A stretch of 64,000 bases of DNA from Mongoliibacter ruber (GTDB lineage: Bacteria; Bacteroidota; Bacteroidia; Cytophagales; Cyclobacteriaceae). A program made the translations under genes and the position numbers. Within the stretch, counting starts at the first letter, position 1, and each line of letters starts with the position of its first letter. Below the pieces are notes generated by a model that was given only the letters and a program-made list of their open reading frames with translations, searched no databases and had not been told where the DNA came from. Below, in pieces: positions 20,698 through 29,212 of the stretch. The stretch is from positions 678,517 through 742,516 of the forward strand of contig NZ_PVTR01000001.1 in NCBI RefSeq assembly GCF_003003005.1, in the 5' to 3' direction.

Positions 20698-21822
20698 ATG
20701 AATACTAAACCCAAAAATAATTTTGACATGGAAAATGATTTTCTCCCTATAAACGGGACAGACTTTGTAGAGCTTTACGTCGGTAATGCCAAACAATCCG
20801 CACTCTATTATCAGTATGCCTTCGGTTATGAATTGATCGCTTATGCAGGTCCGGAGACAGGTATCAAAGACAGGGCTTCTTATGTACTCAAGCAAGATAA
20901 AATAAGACTTGTACTGACCACGCCACTTTTACAGGACCATCCCATCGCTGACCATATCAAAAAGCATGGAGACGGTGTGAAAGTCCTGGCATTATGGGTG
21001 GATGATGCCGAAAAATCCTGGAAAGAAACCACCTCAAGAGGAGCTGTTTCTTATCAAGAGCCTACTACCCTTTCAGATGAATTTGGTGAGTTGAAAACCG
21101 CCTCCATTAGAACCTACGGAGAAACCATTCATACTTTCGTAGAGCGAAAAAATTACAAGGGTGTATTTATGCCTGGCTTTAAGCCTAGAAAAAGTGAATA
21201 CAAATCTACTCCAATCGGGCTCAAATATATTGACCACTGTGTGGGCAATGTAGGTTGGGGTGAGATGAACAAATGGGTGGAATTTTATGAAAAAGTAATG
21301 GGATTCAACCTCCTGATTACTTTTGATGACAAGGATATTTCCACGGACTACACCGCATTGATGTCAAAGGTAGTTTCAAATGGAAATGGTTACATCAAAT
21401 TCCCCATCAATGAACCCGCTGAAGGAAAGAAGAAATCTCAAATTGAAGAATACATTGACTTTTACAATGGTGCGGGTGTGCAGCACATGGCCATAGCCAC
21501 GGATGACATCATCCATACAGTTACTGAATTGAGAAAAAGAGGTGTTGAATTTCTTCAAGTACCGAATACCTACTATGATGATTTATTGGATAGGGTTGGG
21601 AAAATAGACGAAGATCTACAGCCACTCAAGGACCTGAACATATTGGTAGATAGGGATGATGAAGGTTATCTTCTTCAAATCTTTACCAAACCTGTACAGG
21701 ACAGACCTACCTTGTTTTTCGAAATCATTCAGCGAAAAGGAGCTAAATCTTTTGGTAAAGGAAATTTCAAAGCCTTGTTTGAAGCAATTGAAAGGGAACA
21801 GGAATTGAGAGGAAATCTCTAA
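20698..21822 (+). CDS. hppD: 4-hydroxyphenylpyruvate dioxygenase
   Basis: Converts 4-hydroxyphenylpyruvate to homogentisate in tyrosine catabolism, a cytosolic Fe(II) enzyme. It is about 374 aa with two vicinal-oxygen-chelate domains. The three iron ligands are visible: His180 in YIDHCVG, His263 in GVQHMA and Glu342 in LFFEIIQR. The C-terminal GAKSFGKGNFKALFEAIE is the usual end of the family. A GTG lies directly before the ATG (20695). I chose the ATG, and a further in-frame ATG at 20728 would also keep the whole fold. Length is normal. No other homogentisate-pathway gene is adjacent. Confidence 0.96.
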   Translation: MNTKPKNNFDMENDFLPINGTDFVELYVGNAKQSALYYQYAFGYELIAYAGPETGIKDRASYVLKQDKIRLVLTTPLLQDHPIADHIKKHGDGVKVLALWVDDAEKSWKETTSRGAVSYQEPTTLSDEFGELKTASIRTYGETIHTFVERKNYKGVFMPGFKPRKSEYKSTPIGLKYIDHCVGNVGWGEMNKWVEFYEKVMGFNLLITFDDKDISTDYTALMSKVVSNGNGYIKFPINEPAEGKKKSQIEEYIDFYNGAGVQHMAIATDDIIHTVTELRKRGVEFLQVPNTYYDDLLDRVGKIDEDLQPLKDLNILVDRDDEGYLLQIFTKPVQDRPTLFFEIIQRKGAKSFGKGNFKALFEAIEREQELRGNL

Positions 21823-22137
21823 TAGTTGCATTCAACATTAGGTATTCACGGCTTGATGCAAGTAAAGCATAACACTGAATTCAATAATTGAGTCTGGCCT
21901 AATATCATCAATATCGAACTTGCAGCAAACTAGTATTCACAAGTCATAGAAGCTTAAAGAGGCTTAGTCAATTTGGAATGTGGTAGAATTGCTTGTTCAT
22001 GTTTAAAATCAAAAAAAACGTAAGTCATTTTTCAAGGCTTGCGTTTTTTTCGTCTTAAAGGCCATAATCTTCCCGATTTTTAATGGGTTTAATTGGCTAA
22101 ATATTTAAATTAGAACCTTATTCCTAATTTTTAAAAT
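21823..22137. other. Intergenic region between hppD and the phosphohexomutase
   Basis: 315 bases without a credible ORF. The only clear structure is the hairpin and T tract at 22012-22050, which probably ends the hppD transcript. The rest is A+T-rich and presumably holds the promoter of the next gene, for which I could not point to a clear -7 element. Confidence 0.5.
22012..22050 (+). terminator. Intrinsic terminator after hppD
   Basis: AAAAAAACGTAAG (22012-22024) pairs with CTTGCGTTTTTTT (22038-22050), with one G-T pair, around a 13-base loop. The 3' arm runs into a seven-T tract. Confidence 0.7.
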
Positions 22138-23871
22138 ATGACAACAATAGATCCAATTATTCAAGCAAAGGCTGAAAGCTGGTTGAACAGCAACATTGAC
22201 TTGAAAAGTAAAGAAGAAATAAGGGCATTACTATTAGCCGAAGATAAAACCGAATTAATCGAATCCTTCTACAAAGACCTCGAATTCGGTACCGGAGGCT
22301 TGAGAGGTTTGATGGGTGTCGGATCCAATCGGATGAATGTCTATACGATAGCCATGGCGACCCAAGGCTTGGCCAATTATTTATTAAAATGTTTTCCAGG
22401 TGAAGACATTTCAGTAGCCATCACCCATGACTGTCGAATCAACAACACCCTCTTCGCTGACACTACAGCGAATGTATTTACAGCAAACGGGATTAAAGTA
22501 AAGTATTTCAGAGAATTAAGGCCTACCCCAATGCTTTCTTTTGCCATCAGGCATTTTGGTTGCAAAAGCGGAGTAATGGTGACCGCTTCACACAACCCCA
22601 AAGAATACAATGGCTACAAAGCCTATTGGGATGATGGTGGTCAAGTAGTGGCACCGCATGACAAAAACATCATAGATGAAGTACAGAAAATTAAATCTGT
22701 AGATGATGTCAACTGGAATAAAAATGACGACTTAATCGAATACATAGAGGAAGACTTTGACCTGATTTACTTGAACCTGGTGAAGAAATTAAGCCTTTCT
22801 CCCAATGAAATCATGTTGCAAAAAGATATGCCAATTGTTTTTTCACCAATTCACGGTGCTTCAAACAAGATGGTACCTGCAGCATTGAAAGTTTTTGGTT
22901 TTGAAAATATACATGTTGTCAAAGAGCAGGCAGAACCTGACGGCAATTTCCCTACAGTAATTTACCCAAATCCAGAAGAGGCCGAAGCGCTCAATATGTC
23001 CTTGGAACTTGGGAAAAAAGTCGGAGCCGAACTGGTGTTGGCTTGTGATCCAGATGGAGACCGATATGCAGCTTGTGTTCCTGACGGAAAAGGAGGATTC
23101 GAGTTATTGAATGGGAATCAGACAGGTGCCTTGCTGACATACTATCTACTCAACAAATGGCTAGAGTACGGCAGACTAACCGGTGAGGAATTTATGGTCA
23201 ATACCATTGTGACTACTGAATTGATAGATGAAATTTGCAAAGGCTTTGGAGTGCCTTGCTACTCTGTTTTGACTGGATTTAAAAACATCGCCAATGTCAT
23301 TCTCAACTTAGAAGGCAAAAAGAAATTTATTGGAGGTGGCGAGGAAAGCTACGGATACCTTATAGATGATTTTGTCAGAGACAAAGATGGAGTATCTGCT
23401 TGCGCGGTATTTGCTGAGCTTGTAGCCTATTACAGAACCAAAGGAAAAAGCATTCAGGATGTACTTGCAGAAATTTATATGCAGTATGGATTTTACAAGG
23501 AATCCTTGATTTCAGTGACTAAAAAAGGCAAAGACGGGGCAGAACAGATCCAAGCTTTGATGGCAGGATTCAGAGCGAATAGACCTACCGAAATGAATGG
23601 TATAAAAGTCGTCAAGGTAGTCGACGTCAAAGAAAGCAAAGTTTATGACCTGACCGAAGGCAGCGAGACTGTTTTAGAGATGGACAAATCAAATGTGATT
23701 CAATTCTACCTGGAAGACGGAAGTAAAATTTCTGCAAGACCTTCAGGAACAGAACCTAAAATCAAATACTACTTCTCGGTCAATGAAGCACTTCCTAACA
23801 GAGATGCTTACGATCAAGTATCAGAGAATCTCGACAAGAGAATCCTTGGCCTCAAAACCTTCTTTGCTTAA
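22138..23871 (+). CDS. Phosphoglucomutase/phosphomannomutase family enzyme
   Basis: 577 aa, cytosolic. It interconverts hexose 1- and 6-phosphates through a phosphoserine enzyme. Four-domain alpha-D-phosphohexomutase features are visible: FGTGGLRG near residue 49 (substrate and phosphate region), the active-site phosphoserine Ser151 in TASHNPKEYNGYK, the Mg2+ loop DPDGDR (304-309), the sugar-specificity region GGGEESYG, and the phosphate-binding RPSGTEPK near the C-terminus. The length and the FGTGGLRG form fit the long PgcA-type phosphoglucomutases of Firmicutes and Bacteroidota rather than short ManB types. It feeds cell-wall and exopolysaccharide sugar nucleotides. A 16-bp hairpin terminates it. 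Confidence 0.95.
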   Translation: MTTIDPIIQAKAESWLNSNIDLKSKEEIRALLLAEDKTELIESFYKDLEFGTGGLRGLMGVGSNRMNVYTIAMATQGLANYLLKCFPGEDISVAITHDCRINNTLFADTTANVFTANGIKVKYFRELRPTPMLSFAIRHFGCKSGVMVTASHNPKEYNGYKAYWDDGGQVVAPHDKNIIDEVQKIKSVDDVNWNKNDDLIEYIEEDFDLIYLNLVKKLSLSPNEIMLQKDMPIVFSPIHGASNKMVPAALKVFGFENIHVVKEQAEPDGNFPTVIYPNPEEAEALNMSLELGKKVGAELVLACDPDGDRYAACVPDGKGGFELLNGNQTGALLTYYLLNKWLEYGRLTGEEFMVNTIVTTELIDEICKGFGVPCYSVLTGFKNIANVILNLEGKKKFIGGGEESYGYLIDDFVRDKDGVSACAVFAELVAYYRTKGKSIQDVLAEIYMQYGFYKESLISVTKKGKDGAEQIQALMAGFRANRPTEMNGIKVVKVVDVKESKVYDLTEGSETVLEMDKSNVIQFYLEDGSKISARPSGTEPKIKYYFSVNEALPNRDAYDQVSENLDKRILGLKTFFA

Positions 23872-23902
23872 AAAGTCAGGGTTTTAGAATCAAGAAAATC
23901 GG

Positions 23903-23941
23903 AAAGGCATGTACAGTGGAGCACTGTACATGCCTTTTGTT
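23903..23941 (+). terminator. Strong terminator after the phosphohexomutase
   Basis: A perfect 16-bp inverted repeat runs 23903-23918 and 23922-23937 with a three-base loop (GAG), followed by T-rich sequence through 23945. The A-rich 5' arm makes it partly symmetrical, so it could work in both directions. Confidence 0.8.
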
Positions 23942-23981
23942 TTTTAAACTTGGCAAACCGAGATAAATTCCATTTTTCCTT

Positions 23982-23989
23982 TAATTTTG
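23982..23989 (+). promoter_or_regulatory. Bacteroidota-type -7 element for the lipoprotein gene
   Basis: TAATTTTG matches TAnnTTTG exactly and lies 60 bases before the chosen ATG at 24050. The nearest upstream TTG (about 29 bases away) is farther than usual. If used, transcription would start near 23996, which also excludes the longer reading of the ORF from 23987. Confidence 0.4.
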
Positions 23990-24049
23990 CGCGGTATTGC
24001 GAAACAAATTACCATTTATCCTACGTCTTTACGACGTGAACAAACCATT

Positions 24050-24625
24050 ATGAAGATGAGACTCTTAAGTAAAATTTTGCTGTTTACTGTTTTTGTTGCT
24101 GTTTTCACCTCTTGCGACAAAGAGCCTGATAGACCTGATTATTATTATCGATTTAAGGTCAATGGTGTTCAGAAAGAATTCAAAGCAAATACTGATTCGG
24201 GCATTCTCTTCTTAGAAGACCCAAATGCAGCAAACAGATACATGCTTTTCAATATGACTACAGGTCGGGACAACGAGAAAAACGCGCTTTTTATCAGTCT
24301 TCGAACTTTGGAGTCTATTACCATCGGAACACGTTACGAAATGCAGCTTGGCATTACCGTAAACAATACTGTAGTTCCGAGAATCACTGTACTTTATTTC
24401 GATGAAAATGGAGATCGGTTTATTGCAGACTTACTGCAAACGGACAACCCTGGAGCAAGGGATGATGCTTGGGTCATTTTTGATGAATTGATCCAAGAAG
24501 GAAGCTATGGACGATTTGAAGCCACCATATATTCTGTAGATGATGATGGAGAATTATCAGAAAGACAAGATATGTTCATCACTGACGGAGAGTTTTTTAT
24601 TCCTAACTTCATTTCACTTAGATAA
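24050..24625 (+). CDS. Lipoprotein of unknown function
   Basis: 191 aa from the ATG at 24050. The open frame extends back to 23987, but only the later start puts a lipoprotein signal at the N-terminus: MKMRLLSKILLFTVFVAVF, then lipobox FTSC with the acylated Cys at about residue 22. The mature part is acidic and beta-rich (YYRFKVNGVQKEF..., ITVNNTVVPRITVLYF), a look common to small Bacteroidota surface or periplasmic lipoproteins. No catalytic motif was seen. It stands alone between two hairpins, with its own probable promoter and terminator. Confidence 0.75.
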   Translation: MKMRLLSKILLFTVFVAVFTSCDKEPDRPDYYYRFKVNGVQKEFKANTDSGILFLEDPNAANRYMLFNMTTGRDNEKNALFISLRTLESITIGTRYEMQLGITVNNTVVPRITVLYFDENGDRFIADLLQTDNPGARDDAWVIFDELIQEGSYGRFEATIYSVDDDGELSERQDMFITDGEFFIPNFISLR

Positions 24626-24626
24626 C

Positions 24627-24655
24627 AAAAAATCCAGCTAGCGCTGGATTTTTTG
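24627..24655 (+). terminator. Terminator between convergent lipoprotein and amidohydrolase genes
   Basis: AAAAAATCCAGC (24627-24638) pairs with GCTGGATTTTTT (24643-24654) around a TAGC loop. It has A and T tracts on both sides, so it can serve both converging genes. Confidence 0.8.
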
Positions 24656-24702
24656 TTTGGAAATACCATAAGTTTCCAAAAAAAGAAAATCAGAATACCT
24701 GC

Positions 24703-25641
24703 TTAAGATCTTCCTATATGTACCAATGCATCCCCCGCATTGACCACAGGATTATTGTTTAACCCAATGATATGCCCATTGTATGTAGCCTTGACAGGGA
24801 CTTTTACCTGCCCAAAAGGGTCTGAAATTTTGGCAAGCATTTGACCTTTTTTGACTTCATCACCTAGTGTCACTGTGGAATTAAATATTCCCGAAACTTT
24901 CGCCCTTGACCAAGAGCTTTCTTTTAGCATGATCGTCTTTTTAGGCAATGCGGATTCTTCCAGCATACCAAGGTGGACCAACATCCTTTTAGTACCTGCT
25001 ATGGCTTCTTCAACGGCATAGTCATCTAGCCGCATTGATTCACCACCTTCATATACCAAAATTGTTTTCTTGCGCTTAAACGCTTCCTTTCGGAAAGACT
25101 TATCAATATGTGGAGAATTCAAAATAAAATGAGTCCCAAAAGCATTAGCCAACTCCATCCCCTTTTTATCTTTATAATCCACCCTGATTTGAGGGTAGTT
25201 TGAAAGCATTCTTCCACCTGTATGGATATCCAAGCCATAATCAATCAAAGGAATAATCTCATTACTTAGAATAAATGCGATTTGGGAAGCCAATGATCCT
25301 TTTTTACTTCCCGGAAAGCTTCTGTTCAAATCTCTGCCATCCGGGAAAGTCCTGCTGCTGCTCAAAAAACCATAGACATTCACCAAAGGCATCAAAATCA
25401 GCGTTCCTTTAATTGGATTCAAATCTTCCTCGTCCAACATTTTCCTGACTGCAATTATACCGTTGATTTCATCACCATGAACCCCTCCGGAAATCAAAAC
25501 TACAGGACCGTCTTCTTTGGCTCTTTTGATAAATACGGGTAAGTCAATCAATGTATGTGTTGGCAGCCTTGCAATGGCAATATCAATATTTAAAGATTGT
25601 CCCGGACGGACTTTGATTCCATTGATTACAAATTCTTTCAT
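24703..25641 (-). CDS. Succinylglutamate desuccinylase/aspartoacylase-family zinc hydrolase
   Basis: 312 aa, M14-like metallo-amidohydrolase. Zinc ligands are visible in GGVHGDE (His and Glu) and in DIHTGG (second His); DGRDLNRSFPG carries the substrate-binding Asn-Arg pair. The last 75 residues (KVSGIFNSTVTLGDEVKKGQ ... YNGHIIGLNNNPVVNAGD) form a biotinyl/lipoyl-like barrel, as in the AstE/AspA group with a C-terminal extension. Such proteins often sit beside a RimK ATP-grasp ligase, but none is here, so the substrate is unknown. It is divergent from murB across 157 bases. Confidence 0.85.
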   Translation of the reverse strand: MKEFVINGIKVRPGQSLNIDIAIARLPTHTLIDLPVFIKRAKEDGPVVLISGGVHGDEINGIIAVRKMLDEEDLNPIKGTLILMPLVNVYGFLSSSRTFPDGRDLNRSFPGSKKGSLASQIAFILSNEIIPLIDYGLDIHTGGRMLSNYPQIRVDYKDKKGMELANAFGTHFILNSPHIDKSFRKEAFKRKKTILVYEGGESMRLDDYAVEEAIAGTKRMLVHLGMLEESALPKKTIMLKESSWSRAKVSGIFNSTVTLGDEVKKGQMLAKISDPFGQVKVPVKATYNGHIIGLNNNPVVNAGDALVHIGRS

Positions 25642-25798
25642 ATTGGCTTACTCTACTGGAATTATCAATTTTAAATGTTGAAAGCTTTCAAAGATAACAA
25701 GTGGAATTGATTGAATAGTCTTTTCACAACTTCTTTAATATCAATTTACCTTTCAATTTGGCCGATTTCTTGTTTAATTCGCAATACATTTTCAGGCC

Positions 25799-26812
25799 AT
25801 GCACTTACAAAAAGACGTTTCTCTCCTCCCCTATAATACTTTTGGGATTGACAAAAAAGCCAAATACTTTTCAATCGCCAACAACATTCATGATGTCATT
25901 GAGGCAATACAATTCTCCAAAAAAAACAATATCCCTCTTGTGGTACTTGGTGGCGGCAGCAATATATTGCTCACCAAAGATTTGGAAGCCTTATTGTTGA
26001 AAATTGACATACAGGGAATCTCTTTGATCAAAGAGACAAGTGAAAGTGTTTGGATAGAAGTGGGCGCAGGTGTCAATTGGCATAGTTTAGTTTTGTATTG
26101 CATTGAAAAAGAATGGGCTGGAGTGGAAAACTTATCTTTAATTCCAGGTACTGTCGGAGCATCGCCGATGCAAAATATCGGTGCATATGGTATCGAGATC
26201 AAAGAGGTTTTTGAAAACCTGACAGCCATTAATAGAGACACCTTATCTATTGAAAAATTTGATTGGGCACAATGTGAGTTTGGCTACAGGGAAAGTGTAT
26301 TCAAGAACAAACTCAAGAATAAATACATCATTTCAAGTGTGTGTTTTAAACTGAACAAAAACCCTGTTTTCAATACGAATTATGGAGCCATTCAGGACAC
26401 TTTACAATCAATGCAGGTTGAAGAGTTAAGCATCAAAGCGATTTCTGATGCAGTAATCAAGATCAGGCAGTCAAAACTCCCTGATCCCAAACAGATTGGA
26501 AATGCCGGAAGTTTTTTCAAAAATCCAACAGTAGAAACAGCCAAATTTGAAGCCTTGAAAAAAGAATATCCCTTGATCCCAGGCTATCCTCTTCAAGATG
26601 GTGTAAAAATCCCTGCGGCTTGGCTGATAGAACAGGCTGGATGGAAAGGTAAGAGGTTTGGTAACATCGGAGTCCATCAAAACCAACCATTGGTTTTGGT
26701 CAATTATGGAGACGGAGATGGTGCTGAAATCAAAATACTCAGTGAAAAGATACAGGCTTCAGTCGAAGAAAAATTTGGAATTTTGCTTTCACCGGAAGTC
26801 AATTTCCTCTAA
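25799..26812 (+). CDS. murB: UDP-N-acetylenolpyruvoylglucosamine reductase
   Basis: 337 aa flavoprotein that reduces UDP-GlcNAc-enolpyruvate to UDP-MurNAc in peptidoglycan precursor synthesis, in the cytosol. FAD-binding segments VVLGGGSNILLT and IPGTVGASPMQNIGAYG are present. The catalytic proton donor Ser238 is in GNAGSFFKNP, and Glu333 of the C-terminal SPEVNFL is the second catalytic residue. Length and layout are those of type I MurB (E. coli-like). Its last four bases overlap the end of the converging deaminase gene. Confidence 0.96.
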   Translation: MHLQKDVSLLPYNTFGIDKKAKYFSIANNIHDVIEAIQFSKKNNIPLVVLGGGSNILLTKDLEALLLKIDIQGISLIKETSESVWIEVGAGVNWHSLVLYCIEKEWAGVENLSLIPGTVGASPMQNIGAYGIEIKEVFENLTAINRDTLSIEKFDWAQCEFGYRESVFKNKLKNKYIISSVCFKLNKNPVFNTNYGAIQDTLQSMQVEELSIKAISDAVIKIRQSKLPDPKQIGNAGSFFKNPTVETAKFEALKKEYPLIPGYPLQDGVKIPAAWLIEQAGWKGKRFGNIGVHQNQPLVLVNYGDGDGAEIKILSEKIQASVEEKFGILLSPEVNFL

Positions 26813-27291
26813 ATCAAAGGGTCTTCAAATTGTACTTCTTTTTCATATTTACTGACTTCAACTCCGAATTTTTTCAAAAACTCCAAACCTTCATCGTGTG
26901 GCAAACCCTTATATTCTGCATAAGAATACATATAAACCACTTTGAGAATACCCATAGAGAATATTATCCTGGCACAAGCCAAACAAGGTGCTAGGGTGAC
27001 ATATAAGGTTGATCCTTCTACAGAAGTATTGTTCTTTACGGCATAAAGAATAGCATTCTGTTCGGCATGTAAAGCCAAAGTACAGCTACCTTTGCTATCT
27101 CTTGCGCAACCATCTTGAGGAAATTCTTCATCACAATTATGTGTCCCTGCTGGAGGTCCATTATACCCTATCGAAATGATTCTTGTCTCCTTGGTAAGGA
27201 CTGCGCCTACATGCTTCTTGATACAATGGGACCTCTTGGCTAGATTTACAGCCAATTCCATAAAAATATCGTCAAAATTCGGTTTACTCAT
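26809..27291 (-). CDS. Deoxycytidylate deaminase-like zinc enzyme (ComEB family)
   Basis: 160 aa from the ATG at 27291; a GTG at 27306 could add five residues. Zinc cytidine-deaminase fold with H75-A-E77 (zinc ligand and proton shuttle) and PCLAC (Cys103, Cys106). The Cys-rich insertion HNCDEEFPQDGCARDSKGSC is typical of dCMP deaminases of the ComEB group, which convert dCMP to dUMP for thymidylate synthesis. The stop TAG overlaps the murB stop TAA in a shared CTAA. Confidence 0.88.
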   Translation of the reverse strand: MSKPNFDDIFMELAVNLAKRSHCIKKHVGAVLTKETRIISIGYNGPPAGTHNCDEEFPQDGCARDSKGSCTLALHAEQNAILYAVKNNTSVEGSTLYVTLAPCLACARIIFSMGILKVVYMYSYAEYKGLPHDEGLEFLKKFGVEVSKYEKEVQFEDPLI

Positions 27292-27506
27292 AAATATGTA
27301 AGACACTTGCCTTTTCTATAAATTACTCTAGATCTCAAAAGTAAGTAAACCCAAAAACTAATAGCAGTTTTATATTATTTTTTTATGCTTTCCATTTTGC
27401 GCTGTATATAGCTAAATTGCATGCCTAATCTTTCATGAAATCGAGCCTGCCTAAAGCAGACAGTCAATTCGCAAAGTGGGATGCCATGCGAAGATTCCAT
27501 AGCCTG

Positions 27507-27522
27507 CCCCGACTAATCGGGG
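27507..27522. repeat. Short inverted repeat upstream of DUF202
   Basis: CCCCGA-CTAA-TCGGGG is a perfect six-bp palindrome inside a 276-base gap between the deaminase and DUF202 genes. No T tract follows, so it does not look like a plain terminator. The surrounding sequence has the look of a dispersed intergenic element. Confidence 0.4.
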
Positions 27523-27567
27523 TGACTGCTAAAAAACAACATATAAACACATGAAAAAACTTTAGAC

Positions 27568-27849
27568 ATGGAAAAAGAAAATATTCCAGATAGTGAACTC
27601 ATTGTCAGAGATTATCTTGCACGACAAAGAACCAACCTTGCCAATGACAGGACGCTACTTTCATACATCCGCACTTCTCTCTATTTTTTGGTAAGTGGCA
27701 CTGCCTTAATGGAAGTCAATGCCTTAGATCATGTAAGTGACTTAGGTTATCTGGCTTTTGCACTGTCCTTGGGAATGTTGCTCTTGGGATTTGCCAGTTA
27801 CTTTAGAGTGAAAAGAAAACTTAAGAAACATTACTACCAAAAAATGTAA
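27568..27849 (+). CDS. DUF202 family small membrane protein
   Basis: 93 aa. The segment DYLARQRTNLANDRTLLSYIRTSL (from about residue 10) is the hallmark of DUF202 (YidH-like) proteins. Two membrane helices follow (about 36-52 and 60-80), then a basic tail. Function is unknown; in some groups DUF202 domains are linked to polyphosphate-related VTC proteins. The ppx/ppk1 genes lie only 1.4 kb downstream, but no direct link is shown. It is probably cotranscribed with the TerC gene 69 bases later. Confidence 0.85.
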   Translation: MEKENIPDSELIVRDYLARQRTNLANDRTLLSYIRTSLYFLVSGTALMEVNALDHVSDLGYLAFALSLGMLLLGFASYFRVKRKLKKHYYQKM

Positions 27850-27918
27850 TTTTCTTACTCAAAATCTCTGAATCAGGTTTTTTTACTATAATTTTTCCAC
27901 AATAAATCACGAGCCTCA

Positions 27919-28896
27919 GTGCAGCAAGAAACATACGTCATAGCTATATTCGCTATCTTGATTTTGGGTTTACTTGGCATCGATTTGTTTATTTTCAACA
28001 AGGAAGATCATAAAGTAAGCAACAAAGAAGCCCTCAACTGGTCTATCCTTTGGATTGGTGTGGGTTTGCTTTTTGGCGCATATATTTATTTGGATTTTGG
28101 AATAGAAAAGGCCTCACAGTATTACTCTGCCTTTTTGATCGAAAAAGCCTTGAGTGTAGACAACCTTTTTGTGTTTATCCTTGTCTTCAGGTACTTTAAA
28201 GTACCTGAAAAATACCAACATAAGGTCCTATTCTATGGAATTTTGGGCGCAATCATCCTAAGAGGGATTTTTATATTTTCAGGTGTTGCAATTATCAACC
28301 GTACCTATCTTCCTGAATTTGAATTCATGGGAAGGATTTTTCATGTCAATATTATTTTAACGCTTTTTGGTTTATTCCTGATTATAGCTGGATACAAATC
28401 TTTCCGTGACAGAGGTCAGGAAGATGAAAATAAAGACTTTTCCAAATCATTGGGGACACAACTCATTCATAGATTGTTCCGAGTCGATCCAAAATATCAC
28501 GATGGGAAATTCTTCGTGAAAATTAATGGGAAAAAATTTGCGACGCAGTTGCTCGTTGTAGTAACAGTAATAGAGTTTACAGATTTACTTTTTGCTGTGG
28601 ATTCAATTCCTGCAATTTTCGCCATTTCGCAAGATCCAATTATCCTCTACACATCAAATATTTTCGCCATTCTGGGATTAAGAGCTCTATATTTTTTATT
28701 GGCCAATAGCTTTGAAATGTTTCATTATCTACAACACGGATTATCATTTATTCTAGCATTTATAGGGCTAAAAATGATCATGGCTTCCACTTTCCATCTA
28801 CCCTCTCAGGTCTCTCTGGGGGTTGTATTTTTAATTTTGACTTTAAGCATTTTAGTTTCGATCAGGAAGTATAATCAAGAAAAATCAAGATTTTAA
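27919..28896 (+). CDS. TerC family integral membrane protein
   Basis: 325 aa with seven or more hydrophobic helices. The TerC signature is clear: SAFLIEKALSVDNLFVFI (about 74-91) with the conserved acidic Glu and Asp, and VVTVIEFTDLLFAVDSIPA (about 214-232), the second acidic motif. The family (Alx/TerC/YceF) is linked to Mn2+ export and metal homeostasis. The start is a GTG at 27919 (residues MQQETYVIAIF); no better ATG lies nearby upstream. Confidence 0.92.
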   Translation: MQQETYVIAIFAILILGLLGIDLFIFNKEDHKVSNKEALNWSILWIGVGLLFGAYIYLDFGIEKASQYYSAFLIEKALSVDNLFVFILVFRYFKVPEKYQHKVLFYGILGAIILRGIFIFSGVAIINRTYLPEFEFMGRIFHVNIILTLFGLFLIIAGYKSFRDRGQEDENKDFSKSLGTQLIHRLFRVDPKYHDGKFFVKINGKKFATQLLVVVTVIEFTDLLFAVDSIPAIFAISQDPIILYTSNIFAILGLRALYFLLANSFEMFHYLQHGLSFILAFIGLKMIMASTFHLPSQVSLGVVFLILTLSILVSIRKYNQEKSRF

Positions 28897-28912
28897 AAAA
28901 TAAAACTGTCCT

Positions 28913-29068
28913 CAATCATGCCACTAATCAATTAAACGAGTTTTTTTTATCAAAGGGATATTAATAGATACCAGCCATCGGGGAGGCGGATTGGATATTT
29001 ATCGATATTGGTTCGAAATCGCCGGTTAATTCTGTTATTTAGATTCTACTGGTATGAAAGCGAATAGA
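28913..29068. repeat. Degenerate dispersed repeat, copy A
   Basis: It starts with CAATCATGCCACTAATCAAT and continues with blocks such as GATATTTATCGATATTGG and GGTATGAAAGCG. A related sequence with the same order of blocks lies at 47614-47742. Identity is high only in the first 25 bases and patchy afterwards, and this copy has an insertion of about 20 bases relative to the other. No ORF or terminal inverted repeats were seen. Confidence 0.5.
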
Positions 29069-29108
29069 TATATTAAAAAATTGGCCTGTGAAAAAAGATG
29101 CGACACAT

Positions 29109-29116
29109 TAAATTTG
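29109..29116 (+). promoter_or_regulatory. Possible -7 element upstream of ppx
   Basis: TAAATTTG matches TAnnTTTG. A TTG lies about 25 bases upstream, slightly too far for a standard -33. The element is about 97 bases before the ppx start. Confidence 0.3.
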
Positions 29117-29212
29117 GCTTTGTCAACATATAAAACCCAAGAAAAAATAAAAGAATCCTTTTATTGCCAAAGCTAAAGTTTATTTTAGCATAAGATCAAA
29201 TAGAAATATACT

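Larger units (their letters stand above)
28897..29212. other. Intergenic region with one copy of a degenerate repeat
   Basis: 316 bases with no credible gene. Bases 28913-29068 resemble 47614-47742 (see the repeat entries). A TAAATTTG at 29109-29116 may be the ppx promoter. Confidence 0.55.
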